A DNA stretch of 64,000 nucleotides from an uncultured Lachnospiraceae bacterium (GTDB taxonomy: Bacteria; Bacillota; Clostridia; Lachnospirales; Lachnospiraceae). The position numbers were made by a program, and so were the translations under genes. The stretch is from positions 1 through 64,000 of the forward strand of contig CADANR010000016.1 of assembly GCA_902789265.1 (NCBI GenBank). The letters run 5' to 3'. Of this stretch, positions 33,954 to 42,122 are shown in pieces (within the stretch, counting starts at the first letter, position 1; each line of letters begins with the position of its first letter). The notes beneath the pieces were generated by a model. The model saw only the letters and a list, made by a program, of their open reading frames with translations, was not told the origin of the DNA and ran no database searches.

Positions 33954-35792
33954 TTATTTCCCGGAAAGCGCTCTCAAAATTTCTCTGACCGCATCCCCGG
34001 GAATTGTTATATTTTCTTTAACCGGAAGTCCTGCCGCCTTCAAATCCCGCATAATATAGGTTACCTCAGGTACAGCAAGTCCGATTTTCTCCAGTTCCTT
34101 AACCTCGGCGAACACGTCTGCCGGTGTTCCGTCGAGTTTTACCTTTCCATGGTCGAGCACTATGACACGTTCCGTATATCTTGCAATATCCTCCATGCTG
34201 TGAGATACCAGAATCACCGTCATCCCCTGCTCATGTAAACCGCTTAGAAGGGAGAATATTTCATCACGGCCTTCCGGATCCAAACCCGCAGTCGGCTCAT
34301 CCAGAATCAGAATCTGCGGATGCATTGCCAGAACTCCCGCTACCGCAACTCTTCTTTTTTGTCCGCCCGATAATTCAAACGGAGAAAGAGCAAAGTCGTT
34401 TTCTTCTATTCCTACCAATTTCAGTGCTTCCGTCGCATTTTGGGCGGCTTCTCTTTCCGATAAACCGAGATTCTTCGGTCCGAAGGAAACATCCTTTAAT
34501 ACGGTTTCTTCAAACAACTGGTATTCCGGATACTGGAAAACGATTCCGACTGTTTTACGAAGCTTCTTTGTATCGTATTTCTTTGAATAAATATCTTCGC
34601 CGGCCAGCATTACCGTTCCGTAAGTCGGTTTCAACAGTTTATCCAGGAGCTGGACAAGCGTGGTTTTGCCGCTTCCCGTATGCCCCGCTATTCCCACAAA
34701 CTGCCCGGCCGGGATACTCAGATTAATTCCGTCCAAAGCCTTTACCGCCATATTGGTACCTGCTTCGTATTCGAAGGATAAATCCACCGCGGAAATGTCA
34801 CCAGAGGGACAGTCCCCGTGGTCCCAATCGGATTCTTTCGCGGAAATGTCACCAGAGGGACTGTCCCCGTGGTCCCAATCGGATTCTTTTGCGGAAATGT
34901 CACCAGAGGGACTGTCCCCGTGGTCCCAATCGGATTCTTTTGCGGAAATGTCACCAGAGGGACTGTCCTTCCGGGTTAGAATTCCGTCCGGCAGGTTGGT
35001 TCCCGCCGCTTTTAATCTGCAACCAATCTGCGTTACTACCGGAAGCGTCAGATGATATTTCGTAAGTTCCTCTTCACGGGAAAAAATCTCCTTCGGTCTC
35101 CCCTGCATGACAATTTCGCCGTGATCCATTACAAAGATGCGGTCTGAAAAGATTGCTTCCTCCATATAATGAGTAATCAGAATAATTGTGATGCGTTCCA
35201 CATCGTTTAATGCCCTTACCGCGCGAATGACCTCTCTTCTTCCCCGGGGATCAAGCATTGCCGTCGGTTCATCGAGAATAATGCATTTCGGGTGCATCGC
35301 AAGCACTCCTGCTATCGAAACCCTCTGTTTCTGGCCGCCGGAGAGCTTGTTCGGAGACGATTTACGGTATTCATACATTCCAACCGTCTTTAAGCTTTCC
35401 TCAACCCTGTCCCGGATTTCCTTACTTTCAACACCCATGTTCTCCGGACCAAAGCCGACATCCTCTTCCACCACGGTCCCGATAATCTGATTGTCGGGAT
35501 TCTGAAAAATCATTCCCGCGCACTGTCTGATTGCAAGGAGATTTTTCTCATCCGCCGTGTCATATCCGTCCACAATCACACAGCCTTCCGTCGGAAAAAG
35601 GAGAGCATTGATATGCTTGGCAAGCGTGGATTTACCTGATCCGTTATGACCGAGAATCGTAATAAAATCCCCGGGTTCTACCTGCAAATCCACTGCGTTC
35701 AACGCTTTCGTAACGCCGGTAATTCTACCGTCGTCATCAAGGCGGTTATACTCATATGAAATTTGATTCATTTCGATAATGTTACTATTCAT
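33954..35792 (-). CDS. ecfA: Fused energy-coupling factor ATPases EcfA1-EcfA2 with a repeat-derived linker
   Basis: 612 residues holding two complete ABC ATPases that are usually separate proteins. The first (1 to about 245) has Walker A GHNGSGKST (48-56), LSGGQKQR and Walker B ILDEPTAMLD; the second (about 336-580) has GHTGSGKTT, LSGGQKRR and ILDEPTAGLD. Residues about 275-335 are three and a half copies of a 17-residue unit, SPSGDISAKESDWDHGD, encoded by 51-bp tandem DNA repeats. The protein powers vitamin or metal uptake with EcfT. Both ATPases are intact. The start ATG at 35792 has only a weak ribosome binding site; an ATG in frame at 35771 is an alternative. It follows traX by 52 bases. 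Confidence 0.93.
   Translation of the reverse strand: MNSNIIEMNQISYEYNRLDDDGRITGVTKALNAVDLQVEPGDFITILGHNGSGKSTLAKHINALLFPTEGCVIVDGYDTADEKNLLAIRQCAGMIFQNPDNQIIGTVVEEDVGFGPENMGVESKEIRDRVEESLKTVGMYEYRKSSPNKLSGGQKQRVSIAGVLAMHPKCIILDEPTAMLDPRGRREVIRAVRALNDVERITIILITHYMEEAIFSDRIFVMDHGEIVMQGRPKEIFSREEELTKYHLTLPVVTQIGCRLKAAGTNLPDGILTRKDSPSGDISAKESDWDHGDSPSGDISAKESDWDHGDSPSGDISAKESDWDHGDCPSGDISAVDLSFEYEAGTNMAVKALDGINLSIPAGQFVGIAGHTGSGKTTLVQLLDKLLKPTYGTVMLAGEDIYSKKYDTKKLRKTVGIVFQYPEYQLFEETVLKDVSFGPKNLGLSEREAAQNATEALKLVGIEENDFALSPFELSGGQKRRVAVAGVLAMHPQILILDEPTAGLDPEGRDEIFSLLSGLHEQGMTVILVSHSMEDIARYTERVIVLDHGKVKLDGTPADVFAEVKELEKIGLAVPEVTYIMRDLKAAGLPVKENITIPGDAVREILRALSGK
34789..34968. repeat. 51-bp tandem repeats inside ecfA (3.5 copies)
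   Basis: Units start at 34789, 34840, 34891 and 34942, the last incomplete. Each carries the palindrome TGTCACCAGAGGGACTGTCC / CCGTGGTCCCAAT. The first two full units differ by single bases (A/T before GTCCCC, C/T before GCGG). The period is a multiple of three, so the reading frame is kept. The copies abut with no unique spacers, unlike a CRISPR array. Confidence 0.95.
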
Positions 35793-35844
35793 AGCGTTTT
35801 CATAAAAAAATTGATTGGTCTGTTTTGTAGTTATGCAAACCAAA

Positions 35845-36612
35845 TTAAACAGGAAACAGTTTTCCTTCCAGGAAAAGCACAAGCGCAATCACCGACAAAT
35901 GCGCCGGATAGAATGCATATCCAATCCATTTCGGCATCTTAATAAAACATTTTCCGTGATAATTCCAGACAAGTAATACCGTCGGAAGCGCATAAATCGG
36001 ATTTACAAAGGAAAGTGCCAAAAATCCGATTCCGAGTACATACCCGATTACCTGCGTGGGCACATTTTTGATTGTCGGATGCTCTTTTGCAACGACCAGA
36101 AAATGATACATAAAAATTCCCGCTACCACACCGGCACCCAAATAGTCCGTAAGCAGGATACAACCTGCGCAAAATCCGAAAATTCCTGCAATTACATGCA
36201 AAAGAATCGTCCACTTATTCGTAGCAGGAAGTCCGTGATCCTTTGCGGATGCAACAAGCAGTTCACTTACCCACATGTATGCAAAGAAAATCAGCAGTGT
36301 CCAGAATACATTCTGTCCCCGGATATTGATCCAGTTATGGTATTTTACCAAATCAAAAGGCACTTCCGAAACAATCGCCATTACTAAAAGACGGATAAAG
36401 AACTTCGGTTTGGAACGCGTCCTTAGGAATCCGTCGGCTAAAAGGAACAGAAAAAGCGGGAATGCGCATCTGCCGATTGTATTGCAGGCTATTGAGACTC
36501 CGTTTAGTACCGGCGTGGTATTCGGAATCAGCGCATACCCGATATGGTCGATCAGCATGGTAATCATCGCGATCCATTTTATAATTGTACGGTCTATTCC
36601 TCTAACCTGCAT
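35845..36612 (-). CDS. traX: TraX family membrane protein (acetyltransferase-like)
   Basis: 255 residues with seven or eight membrane helices. Family motifs: MLIDHIG near residue 20, GRCAFPLFLFLLADGF around 48-63, and KWIGYAFYPAHL near the C terminus. TraX was named for N-acetylation of F pilin; chromosomal homologues in Firmicutes are abundant, and their target is unknown. The start has AGGGAT upstream. It sits between pilT and ecfA, and transcription with ecfA is likely given the 52-base gap. Confidence 0.9.
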   Translation of the reverse strand: MQVRGIDRTIIKWIAMITMLIDHIGYALIPNTTPVLNGVSIACNTIGRCAFPLFLFLLADGFLRTRSKPKFFIRLLVMAIVSEVPFDLVKYHNWINIRGQNVFWTLLIFFAYMWVSELLVASAKDHGLPATNKWTILLHVIAGIFGFCAGCILLTDYLGAGVVAGIFMYHFLVVAKEHPTIKNVPTQVIGYVLGIGFLALSFVNPIYALPTVLLVWNYHGKCFIKMPKWIGYAFYPAHLSVIALVLFLEGKLFPV

Positions 36613-36639
36613 TTATTATCCCTATTTTTTACTATATAT

Positions 36640-36735
36640 TTGCTCGAGCAAGTGGCTTGCAGGACTCGGACGGGGCGAACCTGTGCTAACTTGAGTCCAC
36701 GGCCGAGTTCGTGAAGACACGAAGCGAGCCAACTA
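36640..36735. other. Multi-hairpin intergenic segment between pilT and traX
   Basis: The 241-base gap holds several small inverted repeats: GCAAG-tgg-CTTGC, GGACTC...GAGTCC crossed with ACTCGG...CCGAGT, and TCGTG-aaga-CACGA. It is GC-rich compared with its flanks. No tRNA cloverleaf can be drawn. Role unknown. Confidence 0.45.
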
Positions 36736-36800
36736 CATAAAAAGTCTATATTATCATACACTTTAAGACTCTAAAAAGCAATCTCACGCTGTACATAAAA

Positions 36801-36826
36801 AGGACTTCCGCTATCCCGGAAGTCCT
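36801..36826 (-). terminator. Rho-independent terminator after pilT
   Basis: AGGACTTCCG and its exact complement CGGAAGTCCT around a 6-base loop, followed on the minus strand by TTTTT. It lies 28 bases past the pilT stop. Confidence 0.9.
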
Positions 36827-36853
36827 CTATATTCATTGTCTTTTGTTTTTGAA

Positions 36854-37900
36854 TTACAGTGCCTTGGAAAGTGATACAGGATCCGGAGATACTGCCAAAG
36901 CATCGGCTCTTTCGATGAGTCCTCTTCTTACTAAGGAAGCAAGGTCATCGTTCATGGTCTTCATACCCTGTGCACGACCGGACTGAATTGCGGAGTTGAT
37001 CTGATTGGTCTTCTGCTCTGCAATCAGGTTCTTGATTGCATAGTTAGCAATCATGGTCTCGGTAGCAACTACACGTCCCTGGCCGTTTGCCAGAGGAAGT
37101 AACTGCTGGGAGAATACTGCCTGAATTACGTTTACGAACTGTGCACGAATCTGCTCCTGGGTATCAGCCGGGCACGCATCGATGATACGTTCTACGGTCT
37201 GAGCTGCAGATGTTGTATGCAGTGTGGAAAGAACCAGGTGACCGGTTTCAGCTGCGGTGATTGCTGCGGAAATGGTCTCATAGTCTCTCATTTCTCCTAC
37301 GAGAATGATATCCGGGTCTTCACGAAGCACGGAACGAAGTGCGGTATGGAAGCTTTCTACGTCACGTCCTACTTCACGCTGATGGATCATTGCCTTCTTA
37401 TGAGGATATACGTACTCGATAGGATCCTCGATTGTCATAATATGGCAAGGGAATTTATTGTTGATGTATTCTACCATGGATGCCAGGGTAGTGGATTTAC
37501 CGGAACCGGTAGGTCCTGTTACCAGAACAAGTCCACGGGGTTTCATTGCGATATCCTCAATTACGGGAGGAAGTCCCAGTTCTTCGAATGTAGGAATAAC
37601 CTGATTCAGAATACGAATGCTGGCTGCAATATTGTTTCTCTGATGATATACGTTAACACGGATACGTGTTTCATCACGAAGCATAACGCCGACATCGATA
37701 TCCTTTCCGGATAATACTTCATCCACTTCACTCTGCTCAAGTACGGAGAAAATCATGTTTCTGGATTCTTCTGCGGTAGGTGCGGGATCCAAAATCTCCA
37801 ATGTACCGTAACGTCTGATTGCAATATTTGTTCCGACTGTAATATGAATATCGGAGCAGCTTCTCTCTTTTGCATAAGCAACCAATTCTTCAAAATTCAT
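36854..37900 (-). CDS. pilT: Type IV pilus retraction ATPase PilT
   Basis: 348 residues, full length. N-terminal SDIHITVG, Walker A GPTGSGKST (about 128-136), the Asp box IEDPIEYV, Walker B LREDPDIILVGEMRD and the His box TGHLVLSTLHTT are all present. PilT disassembles type IV pili and so drives twitching motility and DNA uptake. No other pilus gene is in the window. GGGGAGG lies 9 bases before the ATG. It has a terminator on either side (36801 and 37956), so it is probably a single-gene unit in the space between rplQ and traX. Confidence 0.96.
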   Translation of the reverse strand: MNFEELVAYAKERSCSDIHITVGTNIAIRRYGTLEILDPAPTAEESRNMIFSVLEQSEVDEVLSGKDIDVGVMLRDETRIRVNVYHQRNNIAASIRILNQVIPTFEELGLPPVIEDIAMKPRGLVLVTGPTGSGKSTTLASMVEYINNKFPCHIMTIEDPIEYVYPHKKAMIHQREVGRDVESFHTALRSVLREDPDIILVGEMRDYETISAAITAAETGHLVLSTLHTTSAAQTVERIIDACPADTQEQIRAQFVNVIQAVFSQQLLPLANGQGRVVATETMIANYAIKNLIAEQKTNQINSAIQSGRAQGMKTMNDDLASLVRRGLIERADALAVSPDPVSLSKAL

Positions 37901-37955
37901 TATAGGAACCTCCCCTTTTAGTTTTGGTTTTTTCTTAATATATGCATAAAAAAAA

Positions 37956-37997
37956 CTCCTATTCTCTATTATAATTCATTTTCATAGAAAATAGGAG
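37956..37997. terminator. Bidirectional terminator after rplQ
   Basis: CTCCTATTCTCTAT pairs with ATAGAAAATAGGAG (one mismatch), with T runs of about eight on both sides. On the minus strand it ends the alpha ribosomal cluster 79 bases after the rplQ stop. Confidence 0.88.
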
Positions 37998-38075
37998 ATT
38001 TTTTTTAATTTTTTTTCCAATTATGCAAATCTGCCATAGGATCCGGCATTCTTTTGGGTAAAATACCAAAAACTG

Positions 38076-38612
38076 TTATACCAGCTCGATGATAACCATC
38101 ATGGCACCGTCACCCTTACGGGGTCCGATTTTAACGATTCTTGTGTAACCACCGTTACGCTCTGCATACTTCGGTGCAATTTCGTCAAACATCTTTTCAA
38201 CCATGTCAACCTTCTTGGTTCCGCGCTTTTTACCTGCATTTGCATTAGGAACTTCAACAACGGGATTGAATACTTTCATCATCTGACGTCTTGCGTGAAG
38301 TCTGGAAGGAAGGTCTTTCTTGATTTCCTTCTGTACTTCATCATATACGGTAACTTTCTTACCTTCTTTTACTTCTTTTACTCTCTTGCCGTCTTTGTCC
38401 TTACGTGCAACCTTAGCGGTTACGGTAATGGTTTCGTAATTATCTTTTTCTTTCTTAGCAAGGGTAATTAAACTCTCTGCACCTCTGCGGATTTCTTTTG
38501 CTTTTGCTTCCGTAGTGGTAATTCTTCCTCTGTAAAGCAGTGCCGTAATCTGGTTACGAAGTAATGCTTTTCTCTGGCTGGAAGTTCTGCCTAATTTTCT
38601 GTACATTGCCAT
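38076..38612 (-). CDS. rplQ: 50S ribosomal protein L17 (with internal insertion)
   Basis: 178 residues, against about 115-130 for most bacteria. The conserved N terminus [18 protein letters not shown] and the C-terminal [17 protein letters not shown] are intact. The extra length is a Lys/Glu-rich insert at about residues 65-115 ([20 protein letters not shown]), between the conserved halves. It closes the alpha cluster and is followed by the terminator at 37956. Confidence 0.97.
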   Translation of the reverse strand: MAMYRKLGRTSSQRKALLRNQITALLYRGRITTTEAKAKEIRRGAESLITLAKKEKDNYETITVTAKVARKDKDGKRVKEVKEGKKVTVYDEVQKEIKKDLPSRLHARRQMMKVFNPVVEVPNANAGKKRGTKKVDMVEKMFDEIAPKYAERNGGYTRIVKIGPRKGDGAMMVIIELV

Positions 38613-38635
38613 AATAATATCCTCCTTAATTCTTC

Positions 38636-38710
38636 AGATCCGGGCGCCGTCGGTCTTACCCCGAACCATAGGCATGTCATTTAAGATCTGCGTGCCGCTC
38701 GGTCTTACCG
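38636..38710. repeat. Imperfect direct repeats between rpoA and rplQ
   Basis: Two copies of about 26 bases, AGATCcGgGcGCCG...GGTCTTACC and AGATCtGcGtGCCG...GGTCTTACC, separated by about 18 bases. Their role in the rpoA-rplQ transcript is unknown; an RNA element is possible. Confidence 0.5.
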
Positions 38711-38726
38711 CATCTCCCTTAACTCC

Positions 38727-39710
38727 TTAAACTTCGTCGTTTGCTTTGAAGGAAAGGCCTAACTCGTTCAGTTTTGCCACAACCTCATCCAAAGACTTAC
38801 GTCCAAGGTTACGTACTTTCATCATATCATCCTGTGTTTTGGAAATTAATTCCTCAACGGTGTTGATATTTGCTCTCTTCAAGCAGTTGAAGGAACGAAC
38901 GGATAATTCAAGCTCGTCAATGTTCATAACGAGTACTTTTTCCTTCTCGTCATCTTCCTTCTCATTCATAACAACAGCTTCTTTACCGCACTCGGAAAGA
39001 TTGATGAACATTTTTAAATGCTCGCTTAAAACCTTTGCTGCGAGACTGACTGCTTCTTCCGGGCTGATGGTTGCGTTGGTATAAACTTCCAGTGTGAGTT
39101 TATCGTAATCGGTCATCTGGCCGACACGGGTGTTCTCAACATTCATGTTTACACGCTCAACCGGGGTGTAGATGGAATCTACTGCGATATTTCCGACTGT
39201 TGCGGTCTCGTTTTTCTTTTCTTTATCCTTGTTACGATCAGCGCTTACATATCCTCTGCCCTTGGTAATCAGCATATCCATATAGAATCTGGTAGCTTTG
39301 CCACCGCTTAATGTTGCAATTACCTGATCCGGGTTCATTATTTCAATGTCCGAATCCACATGAATATCAGATGCCTTAACAACGCCTTCCCCTTCGAACT
39401 CGATATAAGCTCTCTTGGGTTCGTCAGAATCACTGGTGTCCCTAATCGCAAGATTCTTAATGTTCATGATAATTTCAGTCACATCCTCTTTTACACCGGG
39501 AATGGAAGAAAACTCATGCTTTACGCCTTCAATTCTTACCTGGCTTACTGCTGATCCGGGTAAGGATGCAAGCATAATACGGCGAAGGGAATTTCCCAAT
39601 GTGATACCGTAGCCACGCTCAAGCGGCTCTACCACGAATTTACCGTATTTTCCGTCTGCGGAAACTTCAGCGATTTCAATGTTGGGGCTGTCAAAATCAA
39701 ATGCTAACAT
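38727..39710 (-). CDS. rpoA: RNA polymerase alpha subunit
   Basis: 327 residues. N-terminal dimerisation domain with [22 protein letters not shown], and a C-terminal helix-hairpin-helix domain with [17 protein letters not shown] and [12 protein letters not shown] that contacts UP elements and activators. A short charged linker ([10 protein letters not shown]) separates them. A Lys/Glu insert (NKDKEKKNE) around residue 155 makes it slightly longer than the usual 314. It lies 34 bases after rpsD. Confidence 0.98.
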   Translation of the reverse strand: MLAFDFDSPNIEIAEVSADGKYGKFVVEPLERGYGITLGNSLRRIMLASLPGSAVSQVRIEGVKHEFSSIPGVKEDVTEIIMNIKNLAIRDTSDSDEPKRAYIEFEGEGVVKASDIHVDSDIEIMNPDQVIATLSGGKATRFYMDMLITKGRGYVSADRNKDKEKKNETATVGNIAVDSIYTPVERVNMNVENTRVGQMTDYDKLTLEVYTNATISPEEAVSLAAKVLSEHLKMFINLSECGKEAVVMNEKEDDEKEKVLVMNIDELELSVRSFNCLKRANINTVEELISKTQDDMMKVRNLGRKSLDEVVAKLNELGLSFKANDEV

Positions 39711-39744
39711 ATCAAGAACCCTCCTTACTTATGTTTGGCTAAAT

Positions 39745-40338
39745 TTACTTGGAATACAACTCGACAATTAACATCTCGTTTACAGGCACATCAATTTCTT
39801 CTCTGGTGGGAAGATTTTTAATCTCTACCTTGAATGCATCCTGATCAGCTGCCATCCATCCGGGAACAAGTCTTCCCTTTGTTACCTCAAAGATATCTTT
39901 GATTCTCTGAGTGGAACGTGCACCTTCTGTAATTTCAACCACATCACCAGCTTTGATTAAATAAGAAGGAATGTTGATCTTCTTTCCGTTTACGGTAAAG
40001 AACTTGTGATCAACCATCTGTCTTGCTTCTCTTCTGGTTCTTGCAAAACCTGCGCGGAATACCACGTTATCAAGTCTGCTCTCCAGCATAATCATAAGAT
40101 TCTCACCGGTCATACCTTTCATGCGGTCGGCCTTTTCATAATAGTTACGGAAAGGCTTCTCAAGTACGCCGTAAATGAATTTTGCTTTCTGCTTCTCTCT
40201 TAACTGAAGGCCGTATTCACTTACTTTCTTACCTTCGTGAGCGTTTTTTCTATTAGACTTCTTGTCATAACCCATTACACCGGGTTCAATGCCAAGTGCT
40301 CTACATCTCTTAATCACAGGCACTCTGTTTACTGCCAT
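39745..40338 (-). CDS. rpsD: 30S ribosomal protein S4
   Basis: 197 residues from the ATG at 40338, with TAGGAGGT 7 bases upstream. The S4 RNA-binding fold shows RLDNVVFRAGFARTRREARQMV and the family ends in EMLIVELYSK. It binds 16S rRNA early in assembly. The zinc cysteines of some S4 proteins are absent, so this is the C-minus form. Confidence 0.98.
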   Translation of the reverse strand: MAVNRVPVIKRCRALGIEPGVMGYDKKSNRKNAHEGKKVSEYGLQLREKQKAKFIYGVLEKPFRNYYEKADRMKGMTGENLMIMLESRLDNVVFRAGFARTRREARQMVDHKFFTVNGKKINIPSYLIKAGDVVEITEGARSTQRIKDIFEVTKGRLVPGWMAADQDAFKVEIKNLPTREEIDVPVNEMLIVELYSK

Positions 40339-40402
40339 TTTTCTACCTCCTAGTATTAGAATCACTTCATCATTAGAAAGTGACTATGCCAATATACTAT
40401 CA

Positions 40403-40798
40403 TCACACTCTTCTGCGCTTCGGCGGACGGCATCCGTTATGAGGAACGGGTGTGCAGTCGGTAATGCTTGCTACATTAAGTCCGTTTGCCTGAAGTGCAC
40501 GGATTGCTGCTTCACGTCCTGAACCGGGTCCTTTTACAAAGACATCTACCGTTTTCAAACCGTGAATGAGTGCTGCTTTTGTTGCGGTTTCTGCAGCCAT
40601 CTGAGCTGCGTACGGAGTAGATTTCTTTGAACCTCTAAATCCAAGACCACCGGCAGATGCCCAGCTAAGTGCATTTCCTTCGTCATCTGTTAAGGTAACG
40701 ATGGTATTATTGAAGGAAGACTGGATATGTGCCTGTCCATGTTCAACGTTTTTCTTGACACGCTTCTTTGTTACTTTCTTAGTTGCTTGTTTTGCCAT
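40403..40798 (-). CDS. rpsK: 30S ribosomal protein S11
   Basis: 131 residues. [18 protein letters not shown] near the N terminus and the basic end [13 protein letters not shown] are diagnostic. It lies 51 bases after rpsM and 64 bases before rpsD. Confidence 0.98.
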   Translation of the reverse strand: MAKQATKKVTKKRVKKNVEHGQAHIQSSFNNTIVTLTDDEGNALSWASAGGLGFRGSKKSTPYAAQMAAETATKAALIHGLKTVDVFVKGPGSGREAAIRALQANGLNVASITDCTPVPHNGCRPPKRRRV

Positions 40799-40849
40799 AA
40801 AAACTAACCTACTTTCTTATAATCAATCTTGATTTCGTGCAAAAATTTA

Positions 40850-41218
40850 TTATTTCTTCTTATTTGCAACAGTTCTCTTGGGGCCTTTACGTGTTCTTGC
40901 GTTCGTCTTGGTCTTCTGTCCGCGAACGGGAAGTCCTTTTCTGTGACGAATTCCGCGGTAGCATCCGATTTCCTGAAGTCTCTTAATGTTAAGAGCAACT
41001 TCTCTCTTTAAATCACCTTCTACTACCATTGTATCGGCAATTATTTCACCGATCTTCTTAACCTCATCGTCGGTTAAGTCTCTGCAACGGGTATTCGGGT
41101 CAACGCCTGCTGCTTCCAGGATCTTGTTTGAGCTTACTCTACCGATTCCGTAGATACTGGTCAAACCGATCTCAACACGTTTGTCTCTTGGTAAATCAAC
41201 ACCAGCAATACGAGCCAT
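40850..41218 (-). CDS. rpsM: 30S ribosomal protein S13
   Basis: 122 residues. Starts [20 protein letters not shown], has the helix-hairpin-helix [12 protein letters not shown] and the basic tail [17 protein letters not shown] that reaches tRNA. GGAGG lies 8 bases before the ATG. The 299-base gap upstream to rpmJ holds several hairpins (41219-41517). Confidence 0.98.
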   Translation of the reverse strand: MARIAGVDLPRDKRVEIGLTSIYGIGRVSSNKILEAAGVDPNTRCRDLTDDEVKKIGEIIADTMVVEGDLKREVALNIKRLQEIGCYRGIRHRKGLPVRGQKTKTNARTRKGPKRTVANKKK

Positions 41219-41517
41219 GTTAATATTCCTCCATTTCTTTTTTGTATGCTGACCTTCTGCTTACGTTCCTGTTTATAAACAGTGTCATTTCATACAGAAT
41301 TAACAGTTACTAATTGATTGGGGCAGTTTCCCGCCCAACCGGATATTCTCCGGTCTTTCCGATACCAAAGTATTACATACTTTGAAAAAAACTTTCTCGG
41401 TATCAAAAAGTAAATGCACGGATCGCTACAGGATGGCGTCCTCACATTTTCCGGCAAGAATTTATTGACGGATAAACCCTTACCTCAGCCGCAATTAAAC
41501 GCAAATAAGACAACGAA
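41219..41517 (-). promoter_or_regulatory. Structured leader between rpmJ and rpsM
   Basis: No gene is seen in these 299 bases. On the minus strand the hairpins, in order, are GATAC...GTATC (41361-41404) enclosing CAAAGTA-tgtaa-TACTTTG (41366-41384), a perfect ACCGGA-gaata-TCCGGT (41338-41354), and TTGGGCGG-gaaa-CTGCCCCAA (41318-41338). In most Firmicutes rpmJ and rpsM are close, so the spacing is unusual. It could be a leader for control of the alpha cluster. No clear promoter hexamers were identified. Confidence 0.5.
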
Positions 41518-41631
41518 TTATCCCTGTCTCTGTTTGTGTTTGGGATTCTCACAGATTACCATGATTTTCCCTTTTCTTTTGATGATTTTGCATTTCTCGC
41601 AAATCGGTTTCACAGATGATCTTACTTTCAT
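41518..41631 (-). CDS. rpmJ: 50S ribosomal protein L36 (zinc form)
   Basis: 37 residues, [17 protein letters not shown] at the start and [12 protein letters not shown] at the end. The zinc ligands Cys11, Cys14, Cys27 and His33 are present. GGAGG lies 9 bases before the ATG. Position between infA and rpsM is standard. Confidence 0.97.
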   Translation of the reverse strand: MKVRSSVKPICEKCKIIKRKGKIMVICENPKHKQRQG

Positions 41632-41665
41632 GATAAAACCTCCTTTCAAAAAGTGACCATTTGCC

Positions 41666-41694
41666 ATTATATCATCTAACATTTCAAGATGCAA
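41666..41694 (-). promoter_or_regulatory. Promoter candidate upstream of rpmJ
   Basis: TTGCAT (41689-41694) and a perfect TATAAT (41666-41671) separated by 17 bases on the minus strand, about 35 bases before the rpmJ ATG. It could start a separate transcript for rpmJ and the alpha cluster. Confidence 0.7.
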
Positions 41695-41772
41695 GAAGAA
41701 TTTCGTCGGGTTTCACAAATTTTTTTGGCACTTTTCATAAAAAATGAAAGGCCCTTCTTACATCGTAAAATC

Positions 41773-41991
41773 TTATTTATCTCTCCAGATAATTCTGCCC
41801 TTGGTTAAATCATAAGGAGAGAGTTCCAGTGTGACTTTGTCTCCGGGTAAAATACGGATAAAATTCTGACGAAGCTTTCCGCTGATGTGCGCAAGCACCT
41901 CGTGTCCGTTTTCCAGCTGCACTTTGAACATGGTGTTCGGCAGCTTCTCCGTTACTGTTCCTTCGATTTCAATTACATCTGATTTTGACAT
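41773..41991 (-). CDS. infA: Translation initiation factor IF-1
   Basis: 72 residues, one OB-fold. [19 protein letters not shown] at the start and [13 protein letters not shown] at the end are classic. It blocks the ribosomal A site during initiation. It is 131 bases after map and 141 bases before rpmJ. Confidence 0.98.
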   Translation of the reverse strand: MSKSDVIEIEGTVTEKLPNTMFKVQLENGHEVLAHISGKLRQNFIRILPGDKVTLELSPYDLTKGRIIWRDK

Positions 41992-42031
41992 ACTTTCTTT
42001 TCCTCTTTTTCAGAAACTGAATTGATTTGTT

Positions 42032-42078
42032 TTCTTCTATATTATTTATAGTTCTTCTATAATATATAGTTCTTCTAT
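42032..42078. repeat. AT-rich triple repeat between map and infA
   Basis: TTCTTCTAT occurs three times (42032, 42052, 42070) separated by TATA-rich bases. It may be promoter DNA with repeated protein sites or a simple slippage array. Confidence 0.5.
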
Positions 42079-42122
42079 ATAAACGATAAACGCTTTTGCA
42101 GGAATATGTTCTGCATCAGGTT

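Noticed and set aside
34789..34968. Regular 51-bp repeats that could be taken for a CRISPR array.
   Set aside because: The units abut with no variable spacers, keep the reading frame of ecfA and contain a palindrome shared with intergenic elements. No cas gene is present.
36640..36735. Possible tRNA because of a GGTTCG segment and nearby hairpins.
   Set aside because: No acceptor stem or anticodon arm can be drawn at the right spacing, and the GGTTCG is not followed by a matching T-stem strand.
41641..41772. Terminator between infA and rpmJ.
   Set aside because: An imperfect CTTTCAT/ATGAAAAG stem exists, but the minus strand has an A run and not a U run behind it.
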